Shown here in pieces: positions 45,962 through 54,706 of a stretch of DNA of 64,000 nucleotides. The stretch covers positions 1 through 64,000 of the forward strand of contig NZ_JACYTP010000017.1 of assembly GCF_014841115.1 (NCBI RefSeq), given 5' to 3'. Both the position numbers and the translations under genes were made by a program. The notes beneath the pieces were generated by a model. The model had not been told where the DNA came from, searched no databases, and saw nothing but the letters and a program-made list of their open reading frames with translations. The stretch's first letter is position 1. Each line of letters opens with the position of its first letter. Origin of the DNA: Photobacterium arenosum (GTDB lineage: Bacteria; Pseudomonadota; Gammaproteobacteria; Enterobacterales; Vibrionaceae).

Positions 45962-47398
45962 TTACAGTGATTGCAGGAAAGCGATTAACGCTTCCCGATC
46001 CTGTTTACCCAGCTGGAGCACCTGATCGCGGCTGGCCTGCGCTTCACCGCCATGCCAGAGCACAGCTTCCATCAGGTTGCGGGCCCGGCCGTCATGCAGG
46101 AAATACGTATGACCATTCACTTCTTCGGTATAGCCAATCCCCCACAGCGGTGCGGTTCGCCATTCCCGGCCGTTGGCCAGAAACTCACCACGGCCATCCG
46201 CCAGGCCTTCTCCCATGTCATGCAACAGCAAATCGGTATAAGGGTGGATGGTCTGCTCCGACAAAGCCGGTAAACTGTCAACTTTGGCTGTCTGTAGCTT
46301 GCTCTGGTGGCAAGATCCGCACCCTGCTTCAGCAAATAAGCGCTCACCGCGTTTTACTTGCGGATCATCCAGATTGCGGCGCACAGGCACAGCCAGATGA
46401 CGGGAATAGAATTCAACAAAATTCATGATCTTATCGCTGACTTCGGGGGAGCCGCCATTGGGCAGTGTTTGACATACGTCCTGACCGCTGGTGCAGTTTT
46501 CAACCGGAAACAAACGACTTGTCAGGCCAAGATCGCCGTTAAACGCGCCGGCGTTTTGCTGCATCAGTGTCGGCTGGCCCGCTTTCCAGCCAAATCGCCC
46601 GGCTACGGTTTGCTGTTTTTCCACATCCCATACCCGGTTCAGCCTGCCGGAAATCCCTTTATTTTCCAGTGGTTGTGCTGCCGCGAGGGATTCCAGGGTC
46701 TGCTCGGGGATCTGCTCCAGCAACCCCAGGCCAATCATGGGCGGTGCGATACGCGCCGACATCATGATGTCTGGATGCAGGTCGCCGTAGTTCAGATCAA
46801 GAATCGTCAGTGTGGGTTTACGCAATGTGACGATGTCGCCATCCGAAAAAGTAACCGGCACCTCACTGTACGTCACTGTGATCTGGCCTTCGGGCTTGGC
46901 GTCAGGCAGTGCAAAATCCTGCAGTTGACCGCCATAGACAGGATCTGGAATCACACCATCCAGAATCAGGGCTTTCTTTTGTTCCGGTGTCAGGGCCGGG
47001 ATGCTTAACCGCACCAGCATAGACACAGCATTGGTATCCCCTTCTTCCGGCGGATGCCCCCGGCCATCTTTGATGTGGCAATTCTGGCAGCCATTGGTGT
47101 TGAACAAGGGCCCCAGCCCGTCGCGGGCATCTGTGGTCGCGGGGGCCTGTACCCAAGGGTTACGGAAAAAACTGTTGCCGACACTAAAATCCAGACGGTG
47201 AACCAAAGGCAGGTTCGCCGCAGGCATGGAGAAGGCATTGGCACCGGTTTTAGTGACACTGGTCGCCCCACCGGATTTCAGTAAAGAAAGATCAGCCGTA
47301 GTCGCGGTTTCACTGCTTTGCTGGGCCACGGCAGGAAAAGCGATCGCTAACGGCAGAAAACATACAGCTATTCTGGCTGCAAAAGGCTTGAACTTCAT
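45962..47398 (-). CDS. di-heme cytochrome c oxidoreductase (DUF1111)
   Basis: 478 residues with a signal peptide (CFLPLAIAFPAVA) and two haem c motifs, CQNCH (about residue 97) and CGSCH (about 360), the second in RGERLFAEAGCGSCHQSKLQ. It matches the DUF1111 'thiol oxidoreductase' family related to MauG/cytochrome c peroxidases. Periplasmic; expected to take part in redox steps of iron uptake in these operons. A hairpin terminator separates it from the first imelysin gene. Confidence 0.87.
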   Translation of the reverse strand: MKFKPFAARIAVCFLPLAIAFPAVAQQSSETATTADLSLLKSGGATSVTKTGANAFSMPAANLPLVHRLDFSVGNSFFRNPWVQAPATTDARDGLGPLFNTNGCQNCHIKDGRGHPPEEGDTNAVSMLVRLSIPALTPEQKKALILDGVIPDPVYGGQLQDFALPDAKPEGQITVTYSEVPVTFSDGDIVTLRKPTLTILDLNYGDLHPDIMMSARIAPPMIGLGLLEQIPEQTLESLAAAQPLENKGISGRLNRVWDVEKQQTVAGRFGWKAGQPTLMQQNAGAFNGDLGLTSRLFPVENCTSGQDVCQTLPNGGSPEVSDKIMNFVEFYSRHLAVPVRRNLDDPQVKRGERLFAEAGCGSCHQSKLQTAKVDSLPALSEQTIHPYTDLLLHDMGEGLADGRGEFLANGREWRTAPLWGIGYTEEVNGHTYFLHDGRARNLMEAVLWHGGEAQASRDQVLQLGKQDREALIAFLQSL

Positions 47399-47450
47399 GC
47401 TTGTACACGCTCACATTCTAAAGGCTTCAAATAACCCGTTATGACGGCAA

Positions 47451-47470
47451 AAGGGCTCAGATGAGCCCTT
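47451..47470 (-). terminator. hairpin between imelysin and di-heme genes
   Basis: AAGGGCTCA (47451-47459) pairs with TGAGCCCTT (47462-47470). On the minus strand it is followed by TTTTG, a modest terminator, so transcription may be attenuated between the first and later genes of the iron operon. Confidence 0.65.
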
Positions 47471-47503
47471 GTTTTTGTTTTTATTGATTCATGCCATCAC
47501 AGT

Positions 47504-48757
47504 TTAAAACTGATGGTCAGCGGTATCCGGATTCAGGTTTGTGACACCCAGAATACTGGCCGCGCGCTCGATTTCCGCCGTTTGTTTCACCAGCGACATG
47601 ATGGCGTCATTAACCAGCTTGTTACCCGCTTTATTACCCGCCGCAATCAACTGATCAAAATGCTGACTATTCTTCTCTGCAGACTCAACCAGGCTATAAA
47701 CCTGCGAGCGAGCATTGTCGAACTCAGTATGAATCGCTTTGGCTGCTTGCTGATCTTTCTCAGCCACCAGATCGTGGATACTCGGCCCTGTCACTGTGCT
47801 GCCATCAACACGCTTGTAAGTACCGGTATAAACGTTATAAATACCCTGCTCATTGTAGAAGTGTGAGTTATGGGTGTTGTCTGAAAAACAGTCATGCTCA
47901 TCTTCGGTCGAGTTGGCTTCCAGCGCCACTTTCATACGCTCACCGGCCAGTTCACCCAGCGACAGTGATCCCATCCCGAACAGCATTTTCCGCAAGCCGT
48001 TATCCGCTGAATCCGCCAGCAACTCGCTGCGGTAATTGCCTTTCTCGGTGACAGACCATTGCTTAGCCATCCAGTCCAGATCTGTCAGCAGCAGCTCAGA
48101 TGTCGCTTTCAGGTAAGCACGGCGGCGATCACAATGGCCGTTAGTACAAGCTTCACCATTTGCAAAATCGGTATAGGCTCGCTCACCGGCACCAGCAGAG
48201 GTACCATTCAAATCCTGGCCCCACAGCAAAAACTCAATAGCATGATAACCGGTTGCGACGTTAGCTTCTGAACCACCGACTTCATTCATATCCGCCAGTA
48301 ACTCAGGAGTAATTTGCACCGCATTGATCGTCGCGTTACCCACCTGAATCGTTTCATTTGCAATGATATTAGCGGTGGCACCGTCATTACCAAGCTCATA
48401 GTGGTAACCCTGAGCAACATAATCGATCAGACCTTCATCCAGAGGCCAGGCATTCAACTGACCTTCCCAGTCGTCTACAACTGTGTTACCAAAACGAAAC
48501 ACTTCCGATTGCTGATAAGGGATACGAGCCAGCTTCCAGGCCTCTCTGGCTTCAGCCAGCGTCTTTTCAGAAGGAGCAGCAATCAAAGCATCAATGGCTT
48601 TGTCCAGATTTTGTGCCGTTGTCCGGGCATCACTGAAAACATTAAAAGCAATATCTGCGTAGTGGCTGACCACATCTTGCTTAGAAACAGCAGCATGCGC
48701 TGAAGCGGAGGCCACGACAGAAGCAGCCAGCAGAGAAAGGGTAAAAGTCTTCTTCAT
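47504..48757 (-). CDS. imelysin-family periplasmic iron-regulated protein
   Basis: 417 residues with signal peptide (LLAASVVASASAHA). The imelysin motif GYHAIEFLLWGQDLN (GxHxxE) is intact. Other family segments are RIPYQQSEVFRFGN and WEGQLNAWPLDEGLIDY. Imelysins such as IrpA and ICMP are exported iron-regulated proteins; they look like peptidases but enzymic activity is doubtful. It is the first gene of the operon, just downstream of a Fur box. Confidence 0.9.
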   Translation of the reverse strand: MKKTFTLSLLAASVVASASAHAAVSKQDVVSHYADIAFNVFSDARTTAQNLDKAIDALIAAPSEKTLAEAREAWKLARIPYQQSEVFRFGNTVVDDWEGQLNAWPLDEGLIDYVAQGYHYELGNDGATANIIANETIQVGNATINAVQITPELLADMNEVGGSEANVATGYHAIEFLLWGQDLNGTSAGAGERAYTDFANGEACTNGHCDRRRAYLKATSELLLTDLDWMAKQWSVTEKGNYRSELLADSADNGLRKMLFGMGSLSLGELAGERMKVALEANSTEDEHDCFSDNTHNSHFYNEQGIYNVYTGTYKRVDGSTVTGPSIHDLVAEKDQQAAKAIHTEFDNARSQVYSLVESAEKNSQHFDQLIAAGNKAGNKLVNDAIMSLVKQTAEIERAASILGVTNLNPDTADHQF

Positions 48758-48804
48758 CTTGGGCGTATCGTCCTTGGTGAAATTAAAAATAATGAGGCTT
48801 ATAT

Positions 48805-48819
48805 TGAGAATTATTATTA
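48805..48819 (-). promoter_or_regulatory. Fur box of the imelysin operon
   Basis: TGAGAATTATTATTA matches 13 of 15 positions of the Fur 7-1-7 consensus TGATAATNATTATCA. It lies 47 bases ahead of the first imelysin gene, so iron repression is likely. Confidence 0.7.
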
Positions 48820-49113
48820 TTCACGAAAACAACAATAACAAGTAACAAGTAGAAACAATTTGAAAAACAGTGACCAAAATCCGTACAAACAAAAAAATAC
48901 GATACGCAGTGGTTAAGGTTTAGCCATTTTCATTAGTGTGCCTCAGAATAGTCCACCGCTCCTTATCGAGATTTCGGTGTGGGTCCGATAACTATTCCAT
49001 TAATCTACAATAGAAATTATCAGCAGGAATCGACAGCTAATCTGTTTATCAGGAATTACCTGAGTTGTTCGTCGCTGCTTCCTGATGTCAGAAGCCGATA
49101 AATCGAGCAAATC

Positions 49114-49179
49114 ATGGTTTTTACAGCATTTTTGATAGCTGGCTTATTAATTGGCGTGCTAGAATTTTGGCTTTACTGA
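49114..49179 (+). CDS. possible 21-residue membrane peptide
   Basis: The short frame MVFTAFLIAGLLIGVLEFWL plus Tyr is a single hydrophobic helix. It lies in the 560-base gap between the imelysin and MarR genes, where nothing else was seen apart from the Fur box. No good ribosome site is present, so this may be chance. Confidence 0.2.
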   Translation: MVFTAFLIAGLLIGVLEFWLY

Positions 49180-49315
49180 AGGTCTGGCTGAAAAAGATAA
49201 ACCATCACGTCAGCTAACTACTCAGACAACCTGAATCAATAAGTGCTTTTGCCGTTTCTATCACGCAACAATCCATCGCCTGATGTTCCGTGCGGCAACA
49301 AGGTGGGAGAGCAAC

Positions 49316-49816
49316 ATGGACAAACATGAAGAAGTCCTCATCGCCCTGCGACAAATAATCCGAGCGATCGACCTGCATTCAAGACAACTGAACAAATCAA
49401 CCGGTCTGACCGGACCGCAATTGGTACTCATGAAAGCCATACGCGATTCAGGTGAAGTGACTATTCGCCAGCTTTCCAGCAACACCAATATGAGTCAGGC
49501 AACAGCAACAACGATTCTTGACCGATTGGAAAAACGTGGCCTTGTCATCAGAGAAAGAAGCAAGCTGGATAAACGAAAAGTACATGCGCATCTCACCGCG
49601 GAAGGCTTGGCTAATCTGGATAAAGCCCCGCTGCCTTTGCAGGAAAGTTTTGTTTCCCGTTTTCAGCAGTTAGACGAGTGGGAACAGTCGCTGCTGCTAT
49701 CGTCGGTACAGCGCATTTCTTCCATGATGAATGCCGAACATCTGGATGTGGCACCTATGCTTGAAGTGGGCAGTATTACGCAGACGCATCCCGACGATAC
49801 CTCAGGCCACCACTAA
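49316..49816 (+). CDS. MarR-family regulator
   Basis: 166 residues with a winged helix: TGLTGPQLVLMKAIRDSGEV, TIRQLSSNTNMSQATATTIL, DRLEKRGLVIRERSKLDKRK. The wording around RQIIRAIDLHSRQL and the histidine-rich end are reminiscent of the CosR/EctR group that represses ectoine genes, but no ectoine genes are here, so this is only a suggestion. GGGAG precedes the chosen ATG. It is followed by its own terminator. Confidence 0.85.
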   Translation: MDKHEEVLIALRQIIRAIDLHSRQLNKSTGLTGPQLVLMKAIRDSGEVTIRQLSSNTNMSQATATTILDRLEKRGLVIRERSKLDKRKVHAHLTAEGLANLDKAPLPLQESFVSRFQQLDEWEQSLLLSSVQRISSMMNAEHLDVAPMLEVGSITQTHPDDTSGHH

Positions 49817-49830
49817 GCTTCCTTTCTGAT

Positions 49831-49858
49831 AAACCGCCGGACAGTTTACTGGCGGTTT
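49831..49858 (+). terminator. terminator of the MarR gene
   Basis: AAACCGCC (49831-49838) pairs with GGCGGTTT (49851-49858), then TCTGTTATTTT-like sequence. Confidence 0.7.
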
Positions 49859-49950
49859 ATCTGTTATTTTCCCGCTCGACCATCGCCTCCCCCCGCTGGC
49901 TTTGCTATCATCGATTCCAACTATTCATCAATAATGCACCAGGAGCTATT

Positions 49951-50811
49951 GTGCTGCTTGAAGGTGTGGAAACATTACTGGTACTTGCAAAAGAAGGCAC
50001 CATGAGCCGTGCCGGCAGCCGTTTATACATCAGCCAGAGTGCTGTCAGTAAACGTATCGCCAGGCTTGAACAACGGTTAGGCAAAAAGCTGATTGTGCCT
50101 GATGGCCGGAATATCAAGTTAACCCCGGATGCGCAGGCATTAGTGGCGCAGGTCGGCCCCGGTTTCAATGAATTAAAAGGCCAGATCTTCGATCAACAGG
50201 CCATCCGGGATCATAGCCCGGTTATTCTGGCCTGTTCTGAAACCCTGGTCGCGGGTTATCTTGCCGCCTTAATGGGAAGCTTTCTGAAAGACGACCCTCA
50301 TATAGTGCTCAATACCCACCACACTCCCGTTATTGTAGAGAGAGTACAGGCCGGTGATGCAACCGTCGGGTTTTGTGCCGGTCACCTGCCCGCCCATCAC
50401 GGACTTCAGGCCAGGCATCTATTCGATGAGCCTTTTACTGTGGTGTTCAATCAGCCGCTGGATGAGGCACCAGAGTGCCTGCTGACCAATGATCTCAGCA
50501 ATCCTGCCAATGCCTATCAGGCGGGATTATTGCAGCAGGCGGGGATCCGCCCTTTGATGGAAATGGACTCTTACACCGCAGCCGCCAAACTGGCATTGGG
50601 CGGAGCAGCCCCTGCACTGGTGCCGCTTTCTGTGGTGAAAACACTGGCAATCAAAGAACAGCATTGCCAGCATTTTGCGTTTCTTGATGGCTTTGCCCGG
50701 CCCATTTATCTTTGCTACCGACAACACAGCTACCGCTCAGAACGTGTTAAGCACCTTATTGAAACCATTGCGGATTTTGTTCCCACAGCAGCTTTACTGC
50801 CATCAGCATAG
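49951..50811 (+). CDS. LysR-family regulator next to a TSUP exporter
   Basis: 286 residues: helix-turn-helix AKEGTMSRAGSRLYISQSAV, wing KLIVPDGRNIKLTP and an effector domain (VILACSETLVAGYLAALMG). It starts with GTG behind AGGAG. Its 3' end overlaps the 3' end of the opposing TSUP gene by 56 bases. The pairing suggests it controls that transporter. Effector unknown. Confidence 0.85.
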   Translation: MLLEGVETLLVLAKEGTMSRAGSRLYISQSAVSKRIARLEQRLGKKLIVPDGRNIKLTPDAQALVAQVGPGFNELKGQIFDQQAIRDHSPVILACSETLVAGYLAALMGSFLKDDPHIVLNTHHTPVIVERVQAGDATVGFCAGHLPAHHGLQARHLFDEPFTVVFNQPLDEAPECLLTNDLSNPANAYQAGLLQQAGIRPLMEMDSYTAAAKLALGGAAPALVPLSVVKTLAIKEQHCQHFAFLDGFARPIYLCYRQHSYRSERVKHLIETIADFVPTAALLPSA

Positions 50812-51526
50812 ACATGATCACCACCATAGGACGAATTAACTTTCGTCCGTTACTGACCACAATTTTGGCACCGATCCTGGCACCGATGAATCCACCTACC
50901 GCCATCACCAGGCCAATCTCCCATACCGGCAGCCCTGCCATGATAAAGAACATCAGTGCGGCAATGTTGGAAGTGAAATTCAGCACTTTGGTACGGGCTG
51001 TCGCTTCCACTATGCCCAGACCGGCTAAAGTGACAAAGCAAATGGTAAACAATGAGCCGGTTCCCGGCCCGAAAAAACCATCATAAAAACCAATGCTGGT
51101 GCCGACAGTAAAGGCAAAAAGACCGTCAGAAATCTTAGCTTTACCGCCATGTACACTGGCCTGGGGCGCAAACAGAAAATACAGAGAAATAACAATCAGC
51201 AAAGCAGGAATCATAGTCGTCAGCAACCCTGCATCAATCACTTGCACCAATTCCGCACCCACGGCTGAACCGACAAAAGTACAGATTATTGCCAGCACCA
51301 TTTGCCGGAGATCGACCAGGCCGTTACGCACAAAATAATAGGTAGCCGAAAAACTGCCAAAGGAGCTTTGCAGTTTATTGGTTGCCAGAGCCTGTGTTGG
51401 CGGCACGCCGGCTGCCAATAACGCAGGCACGGTCAGCAACCCGCCGCCACCCGCAATAGCATCAATAAAAGCAGCCAGACCGGCCACAAAGAATAAAATA
51501 GCGAGAATGTCTAAAGAGATGTCCAT
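50756..51526 (-). CDS. TSUP/TauE-SafE family membrane exporter
   Basis: 256 residues with about eight membrane segments. The family signatures are FIDAIAGGGGLLTVPALLAA near the start, TNKLQSSFGSFSATYYFVRNG and GFYDGFFGPGTGSLF. Members such as YfcA move sulfur compounds or organic anions. The start with AGGAAG upstream was preferred to a longer frame. Confidence 0.88.
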   Translation of the reverse strand: MDISLDILAILFFVAGLAAFIDAIAGGGGLLTVPALLAAGVPPTQALATNKLQSSFGSFSATYYFVRNGLVDLRQMVLAIICTFVGSAVGAELVQVIDAGLLTTMIPALLIVISLYFLFAPQASVHGGKAKISDGLFAFTVGTSIGFYDGFFGPGTGSLFTICFVTLAGLGIVEATARTKVLNFTSNIAALMFFIMAGLPVWEIGLVMAVGGFIGARIGAKIVVSNGRKLIRPMVVIMSMLMAVKLLWEQNPQWFQ

Positions 51527-51680
51527 ACTTCTTCCTGAAAACGATGGGGACCTGTACCCATAGGCCGGAAAAATTAGCATCACTCAGAACCCGTTAACAG
51601 CGAAAGCTGAGATATCAATTCATTCCCTAATGGAATCAATCAAGCACTAAGACGACTTGAGTGCCTGTCCGTCTTTGGCG

Positions 51681-51730
51681 GCCGGTTTTGGGGCAGCCGG
51701 TTTTGGGCGACCGGTTTGGCCGTCCGGCGC
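51681..51730 (+). repeat. three imperfect GC-rich tandem units
   Basis: GCCGGTTTTGGGGCA, GCCGGTTTTGGGCGA and CCGGTTTGGCCGT follow one another directly, in a locally G-rich patch just upstream of a small gene. Too few and too degenerate for a CRISPR array. Confidence 0.5.
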
Positions 51731-51770
51731 TGGCGTAACAGATCTACACTTAACATGGAGGTAGAAGCGT

Positions 51771-51914
51771 ATGTATATCGAGATTCAGCGCTCTGAGCTC
51801 AGTGCCGGTTTGTCACAAGCAGGAAACTTACAGGAGTGGGTAGATGCTGCTATTCAGGCGCTGGAGGACTTACTGAAGTCCCCGCAAGATTATCTGAAAG
51901 GATCAGAATCATGA
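51771..51914 (+). CDS. 47-residue small protein
   Basis: The frame starts MYIEIQRSELSAGLSQAGNL, continues QEWVDAAIQALEDLLKSP and ends YLKGSES. An exact GGAGG lies eight bases before the ATG and a strong hairpin terminator follows the stop at once, so this looks like a real short gene. The product is acidic and helical, with no signal or membrane segment. No family recognised; it may be a small regulator, antitoxin or adaptor. Confidence 0.6.
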   Translation: MYIEIQRSELSAGLSQAGNLQEWVDAAIQALEDLLKSPQDYLKGSES

Positions 51915-51916
51915 AA

Positions 51917-51938
51917 AAAGGGAGTGAACACTCCCTTT
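51917..51938. terminator. bidirectional terminator
   Basis: AAAGGGAGTG (51917-51926) pairs with CACTCCCTTT (51929-51938) around AA. It serves the small gene on the plus strand and the PEP-CTERM gene on the minus strand. Confidence 0.85.
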
Positions 51939-51963
51939 CCGGCTTATGGTTTTATGACATCGT

Positions 51964-52809
51964 TCATGATTGCGTAATGCGTCGTCTGCGTTGGCTTCTT
52001 AATAGCCCTAATAAGCCAAGGCCAAGTAATGCCAAGCTACCCGGCTCTGATACGGGCGTTGGCGGATCACCACCATCCGGATCAAATGCCACCTGGTCAT
52101 GTGCCCACTCTTCAAAGCCTGAATCAAACTCAGAGAAGCTGGAGTAGAGAACGAAATTGTTCTGACCGGCGGGAATATTGGCAAAGTAATTCTCATTGAT
52201 TAAGAACACTAAATCCGTCGCACCGCTACCTGGGCCGTTGTTATTCTTGCTGGTATCCAAACGCACAGAGTTATCCTGAAAAGCACCATTGTCATCCCAG
52301 TCCAGACTCCAGAGCAAAGTACTATTCTGCAAGTTCGCAATATCATCCACATTCTGGCTGGCAACACTTGTTGAGAACAGCATCAGGTTAGTGAGCACGA
52401 TTTCATTATTATTACCGGTTTCATTAGCATCGAGAATAAAGGCATAGAAACCATCCAGTGACTGCAATTCAGAGAAGGTGACATCACGGGTAAAATTACC
52501 CGACGGGTGCTGATCCATCATATAAGGATCAGTGGTGCTGGTATTAAAACCTTCCTGGATACCGTTTCCATCCCCATTGCTGTTCCCATTCCCGTTACCG
52601 TTTCCGCTTTCCTGAACACGAAGAAATGATCCCAGATTACCCGACCCGGCCCCGGTTTGCTGATAAACAGCCACATAGCTGTCACCTTGGTTGCCCATCG
52701 TCAATACTGCCTGATCCACACCCGGTGCCGCTAAATTGATTTCAGCAGCATTGACTGAAGTGCCAAAACAGCACAATGCCGTCAATGTTAACCCATTCAA
52801 TAACTTCAT
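51964..52809 (-). CDS. PEP-CTERM exported protein (second copy type)
   Basis: 281 residues: signal peptide (LTLTALCCFGTSVNA), an acidic, Asn/Gly-rich body with a low-complexity GNGNGNSNGDGNG run (about 69-83), and a PEP-CTERM tail, SEPGSLALLGLGLLGLL then RSQRRRR. The strong ribosome site GGAGAGC precedes the ATG. It is not similar in its body to the other PEP-CTERM protein at 21631. Probably surface-exposed or matrix-associated; function unknown. Confidence 0.83.
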   Translation of the reverse strand: MKLLNGLTLTALCCFGTSVNAAEINLAAPGVDQAVLTMGNQGDSYVAVYQQTGAGSGNLGSFLRVQESGNGNGNGNSNGDGNGIQEGFNTSTTDPYMMDQHPSGNFTRDVTFSELQSLDGFYAFILDANETGNNNEIVLTNLMLFSTSVASQNVDDIANLQNSTLLWSLDWDDNGAFQDNSVRLDTSKNNNGPGSGATDLVFLINENYFANIPAGQNNFVLYSSFSEFDSGFEEWAHDQVAFDPDGGDPPTPVSEPGSLALLGLGLLGLLRSQRRRRITQS

Positions 52810-52943
52810 GCCTTGCTCTCCAATCTACAACATGAGTAACTAGGCTATGCAAGCAGCAAGCCACCTTATAATGCTTTGTTTTTATTTACAAAAATAAGGT
52901 GAACAAAGAGAGGGTGTAAAAGAAATCGACAGCCAGCCCTTTG

Positions 52944-53414
52944 CTATTCAGAGGCCTTTCGCGTCATTTCAGCCGACAAGGTTAACTGCACCATAACATA
53001 CCGCTTAAACACTTCACTCAGGGGCTGAGTATCCAGTGCCTGTTGCATACAGCGAAGCCATGCTGCTTTCTCGGCGCTGTTCAGGCGAACCCGCCGCTGA
53101 TTGGTATTCAGGTAACGCCGACCATTCGATTTAGTGTACAGCGGCACTTCACCCCGTATCCAGGTCAGCAGAAAAGTCGCCAGCGTTTCACGAAAATCAG
53201 TGAGATCGTCCGGATACTTGGCGCGAATTACAGCCAGTTCGGGTTGCGTTTCCATACACTGACAAAATGCATCGGCCAGTTTACGAATACCCGCGTCGCC
53301 ACCTGCAGCATTCAACCGGTTGTTTCCAGATGAGAAATCCAGAATGTCACCGCTTACAATATCGGATATATCACGTTCGGGAGGTATCACAACAGCGCCC
53401 ATTACAAAAAACAC
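52944..53414 (-). CDS. truncated-hemoglobin-like protein lacking the proximal histidine
   Basis: 156 residues from a GTG start, or 152 from an ATG four codons in. The C-terminal two thirds match the group II truncated globin layout: FRETLATFLLTWIRGEVPLY, then G-R-R-Y-L-N-T-N-Q, then EKAAWLRCMQQALD. In the family the block reads GHPxLRxRH with the haem-binding proximal His last; here that position is Gln106. Haem binding is therefore doubtful and the protein may have another role. No good ribosome site is visible. It stands alone. Confidence 0.6.
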   Translation of the reverse strand: MFFVMGAVVIPPERDISDIVSGDILDFSSGNNRLNAAGGDAGIRKLADAFCQCMETQPELAVIRAKYPDDLTDFRETLATFLLTWIRGEVPLYTKSNGRRYLNTNQRRVRLNSAEKAAWLRCMQQALDTQPLSEVFKRYVMVQLTLSAEMTRKASE

Positions 53415-53484
53415 AGCTATGTATTAATTATCGGCAAAATACTGCCAGTTGAGGTAAAAATCTGTATTCGAAATGGGACAAAAG

Positions 53485-53512
53485 AAAGCCTTCACAACAC
53501 TGTGAAGGCTTT
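53485..53512 (-). terminator. terminator of the Sel1 gene
   Basis: AAAGCCTTCACA (53485-53496) pairs perfectly with TGTGAAGGCTTT (53501-53512). On the minus strand CTTTTG follows. Confidence 0.8.
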
Positions 53513-53566
53513 AATGCATAACAGGAGAAGAAATAACCGTTCAGGTGTTGTTATGCGAAATGGGTA

Positions 53567-54391
53567 TTACAATGAAGCGCTGTAAATCGTCTGGTTTTGC
53601 TGATATAGCCTTAAGCGCTGAGTAAACTTCGCAATGCGTTGCGCTTCTGCGTCCTGCTCCAATTTATCAAGGGCGATTTCCTGCGCTCTGACAGCCTGAT
53701 TAAATTGACCGCAGGCTGCATAAGCGGCAGCGAGATTGTCATAATCACCCGCATCTGCCTCTGACTTTTTGACTAACTGTTTAGCCAGCTTCAGCGCTAA
53801 ATGGCCGTCGCGTGCTTTTTCATCTGAGCAGGTTGCGTATAACCAGACCAGATTACGCTTTGAATCCAGTGAGCCGCCATTCGACGCCTGAGTAAACCAG
53901 TGAATAGCTTTACCGCAGTTCACCTCGCCTGCAGCGCCGGAAGCATAATAATTGCCCAGCTCGACCATGGCAGGGATATCACCTTCATTGGCCGCCTTGC
54001 TGTACCAGTTGATTGCCAGCTCATTATTCTGCGGCAGCAACTGGCCTTTTTTGAACAGATCGCCGATCATCGTTTTCACTTCAGGCATATCTACCGCGGC
54101 TTTTTCCAGCCAGTAAAGCCCTTTCAGTGGATCGGCCTCAATGCCGCTATTCCCTTCCAGATATGCCCGGCCCAGAAAAAGCTGCATATTCTTATCACCC
54201 GCTTCCGCTTCTAGCTCCACGTATTTAAGTGTGGATTTCAGGTGATTAGTCGGTTTTGTGGTCACAGATGCCTGAACCGGATGTATACCATACGCCATCA
54301 CAGCAACACCCAATACTGAACTGAGTGCAATTTGTTTTAGTAGTGTGAGTCCATTCAACGCCGGTGAAAGCAATTTGCCACTGAAAGTCAT
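53567..54391 (-). CDS. Sel1/TPR-repeat exported protein
   Basis: 274 residues with a signal or anchor segment (IALSSVLGVAVMAYGIHPVQ) and Sel1-type repeats: MQLFLGRAYLEGNSGIEADP, LKGLYWLEKAA, AINWYSKAANEGDIPAMVEL, GNYYASGAAGEVNCGKAIHW. A further TPR-like pair follows near the end. Sel1 repeats mediate protein contacts, often in cell-envelope complexes. The start with AGAGAAA upstream was chosen. No partner genes are evident. Confidence 0.8.
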   Translation of the reverse strand: MTFSGKLLSPALNGLTLLKQIALSSVLGVAVMAYGIHPVQASVTTKPTNHLKSTLKYVELEAEAGDKNMQLFLGRAYLEGNSGIEADPLKGLYWLEKAAVDMPEVKTMIGDLFKKGQLLPQNNELAINWYSKAANEGDIPAMVELGNYYASGAAGEVNCGKAIHWFTQASNGGSLDSKRNLVWLYATCSDEKARDGHLALKLAKQLVKKSEADAGDYDNLAAAYAACGQFNQAVRAQEIALDKLEQDAEAQRIAKFTQRLRLYQQNQTIYSASL

Positions 54392-54654
54392 AGTTGTTTC
54401 TCTTTGGTTCCTGTACACGCAATGGAAAGAACTTTAATGAATGGAAGGTCAAAAAACAACCAGACCTATCTGGGCAATCGCGACTAAAAACATCGACATT
54501 GTTTATAAACAGGACGGGAATCAAAGAGTTGTTCTGAACGTACTAAGATTATTTTTGCGCAAAAATGAGATATTGATCTTGTGTAAAAAGCTAAAATTAC
54601 GCATTTTCAGCATTATCGACTAGATGTTCAGCAGAAATTCAAGCTTGTGGCAAA

Positions 54655-54684
54655 AAGAAACCGGTCGAACAAAGTCGACCGGTT
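54655..54684 (-). terminator. terminator of the acidic lipoprotein gene
   Basis: AACCGGTCGA (54659-54668) pairs with TCGACCGGTT (54675-54684); TTTCTTTTTG follows on the minus strand. Confidence 0.85.
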
Positions 54685-54706
54685 GTGTTTACATCAACCC
54701 GATAAC

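Noticed and set aside
51681..51730. CRISPR array
   Set aside because: Units are 13-15 bases, directly abutting, degenerate and only three in number, with no spacers.
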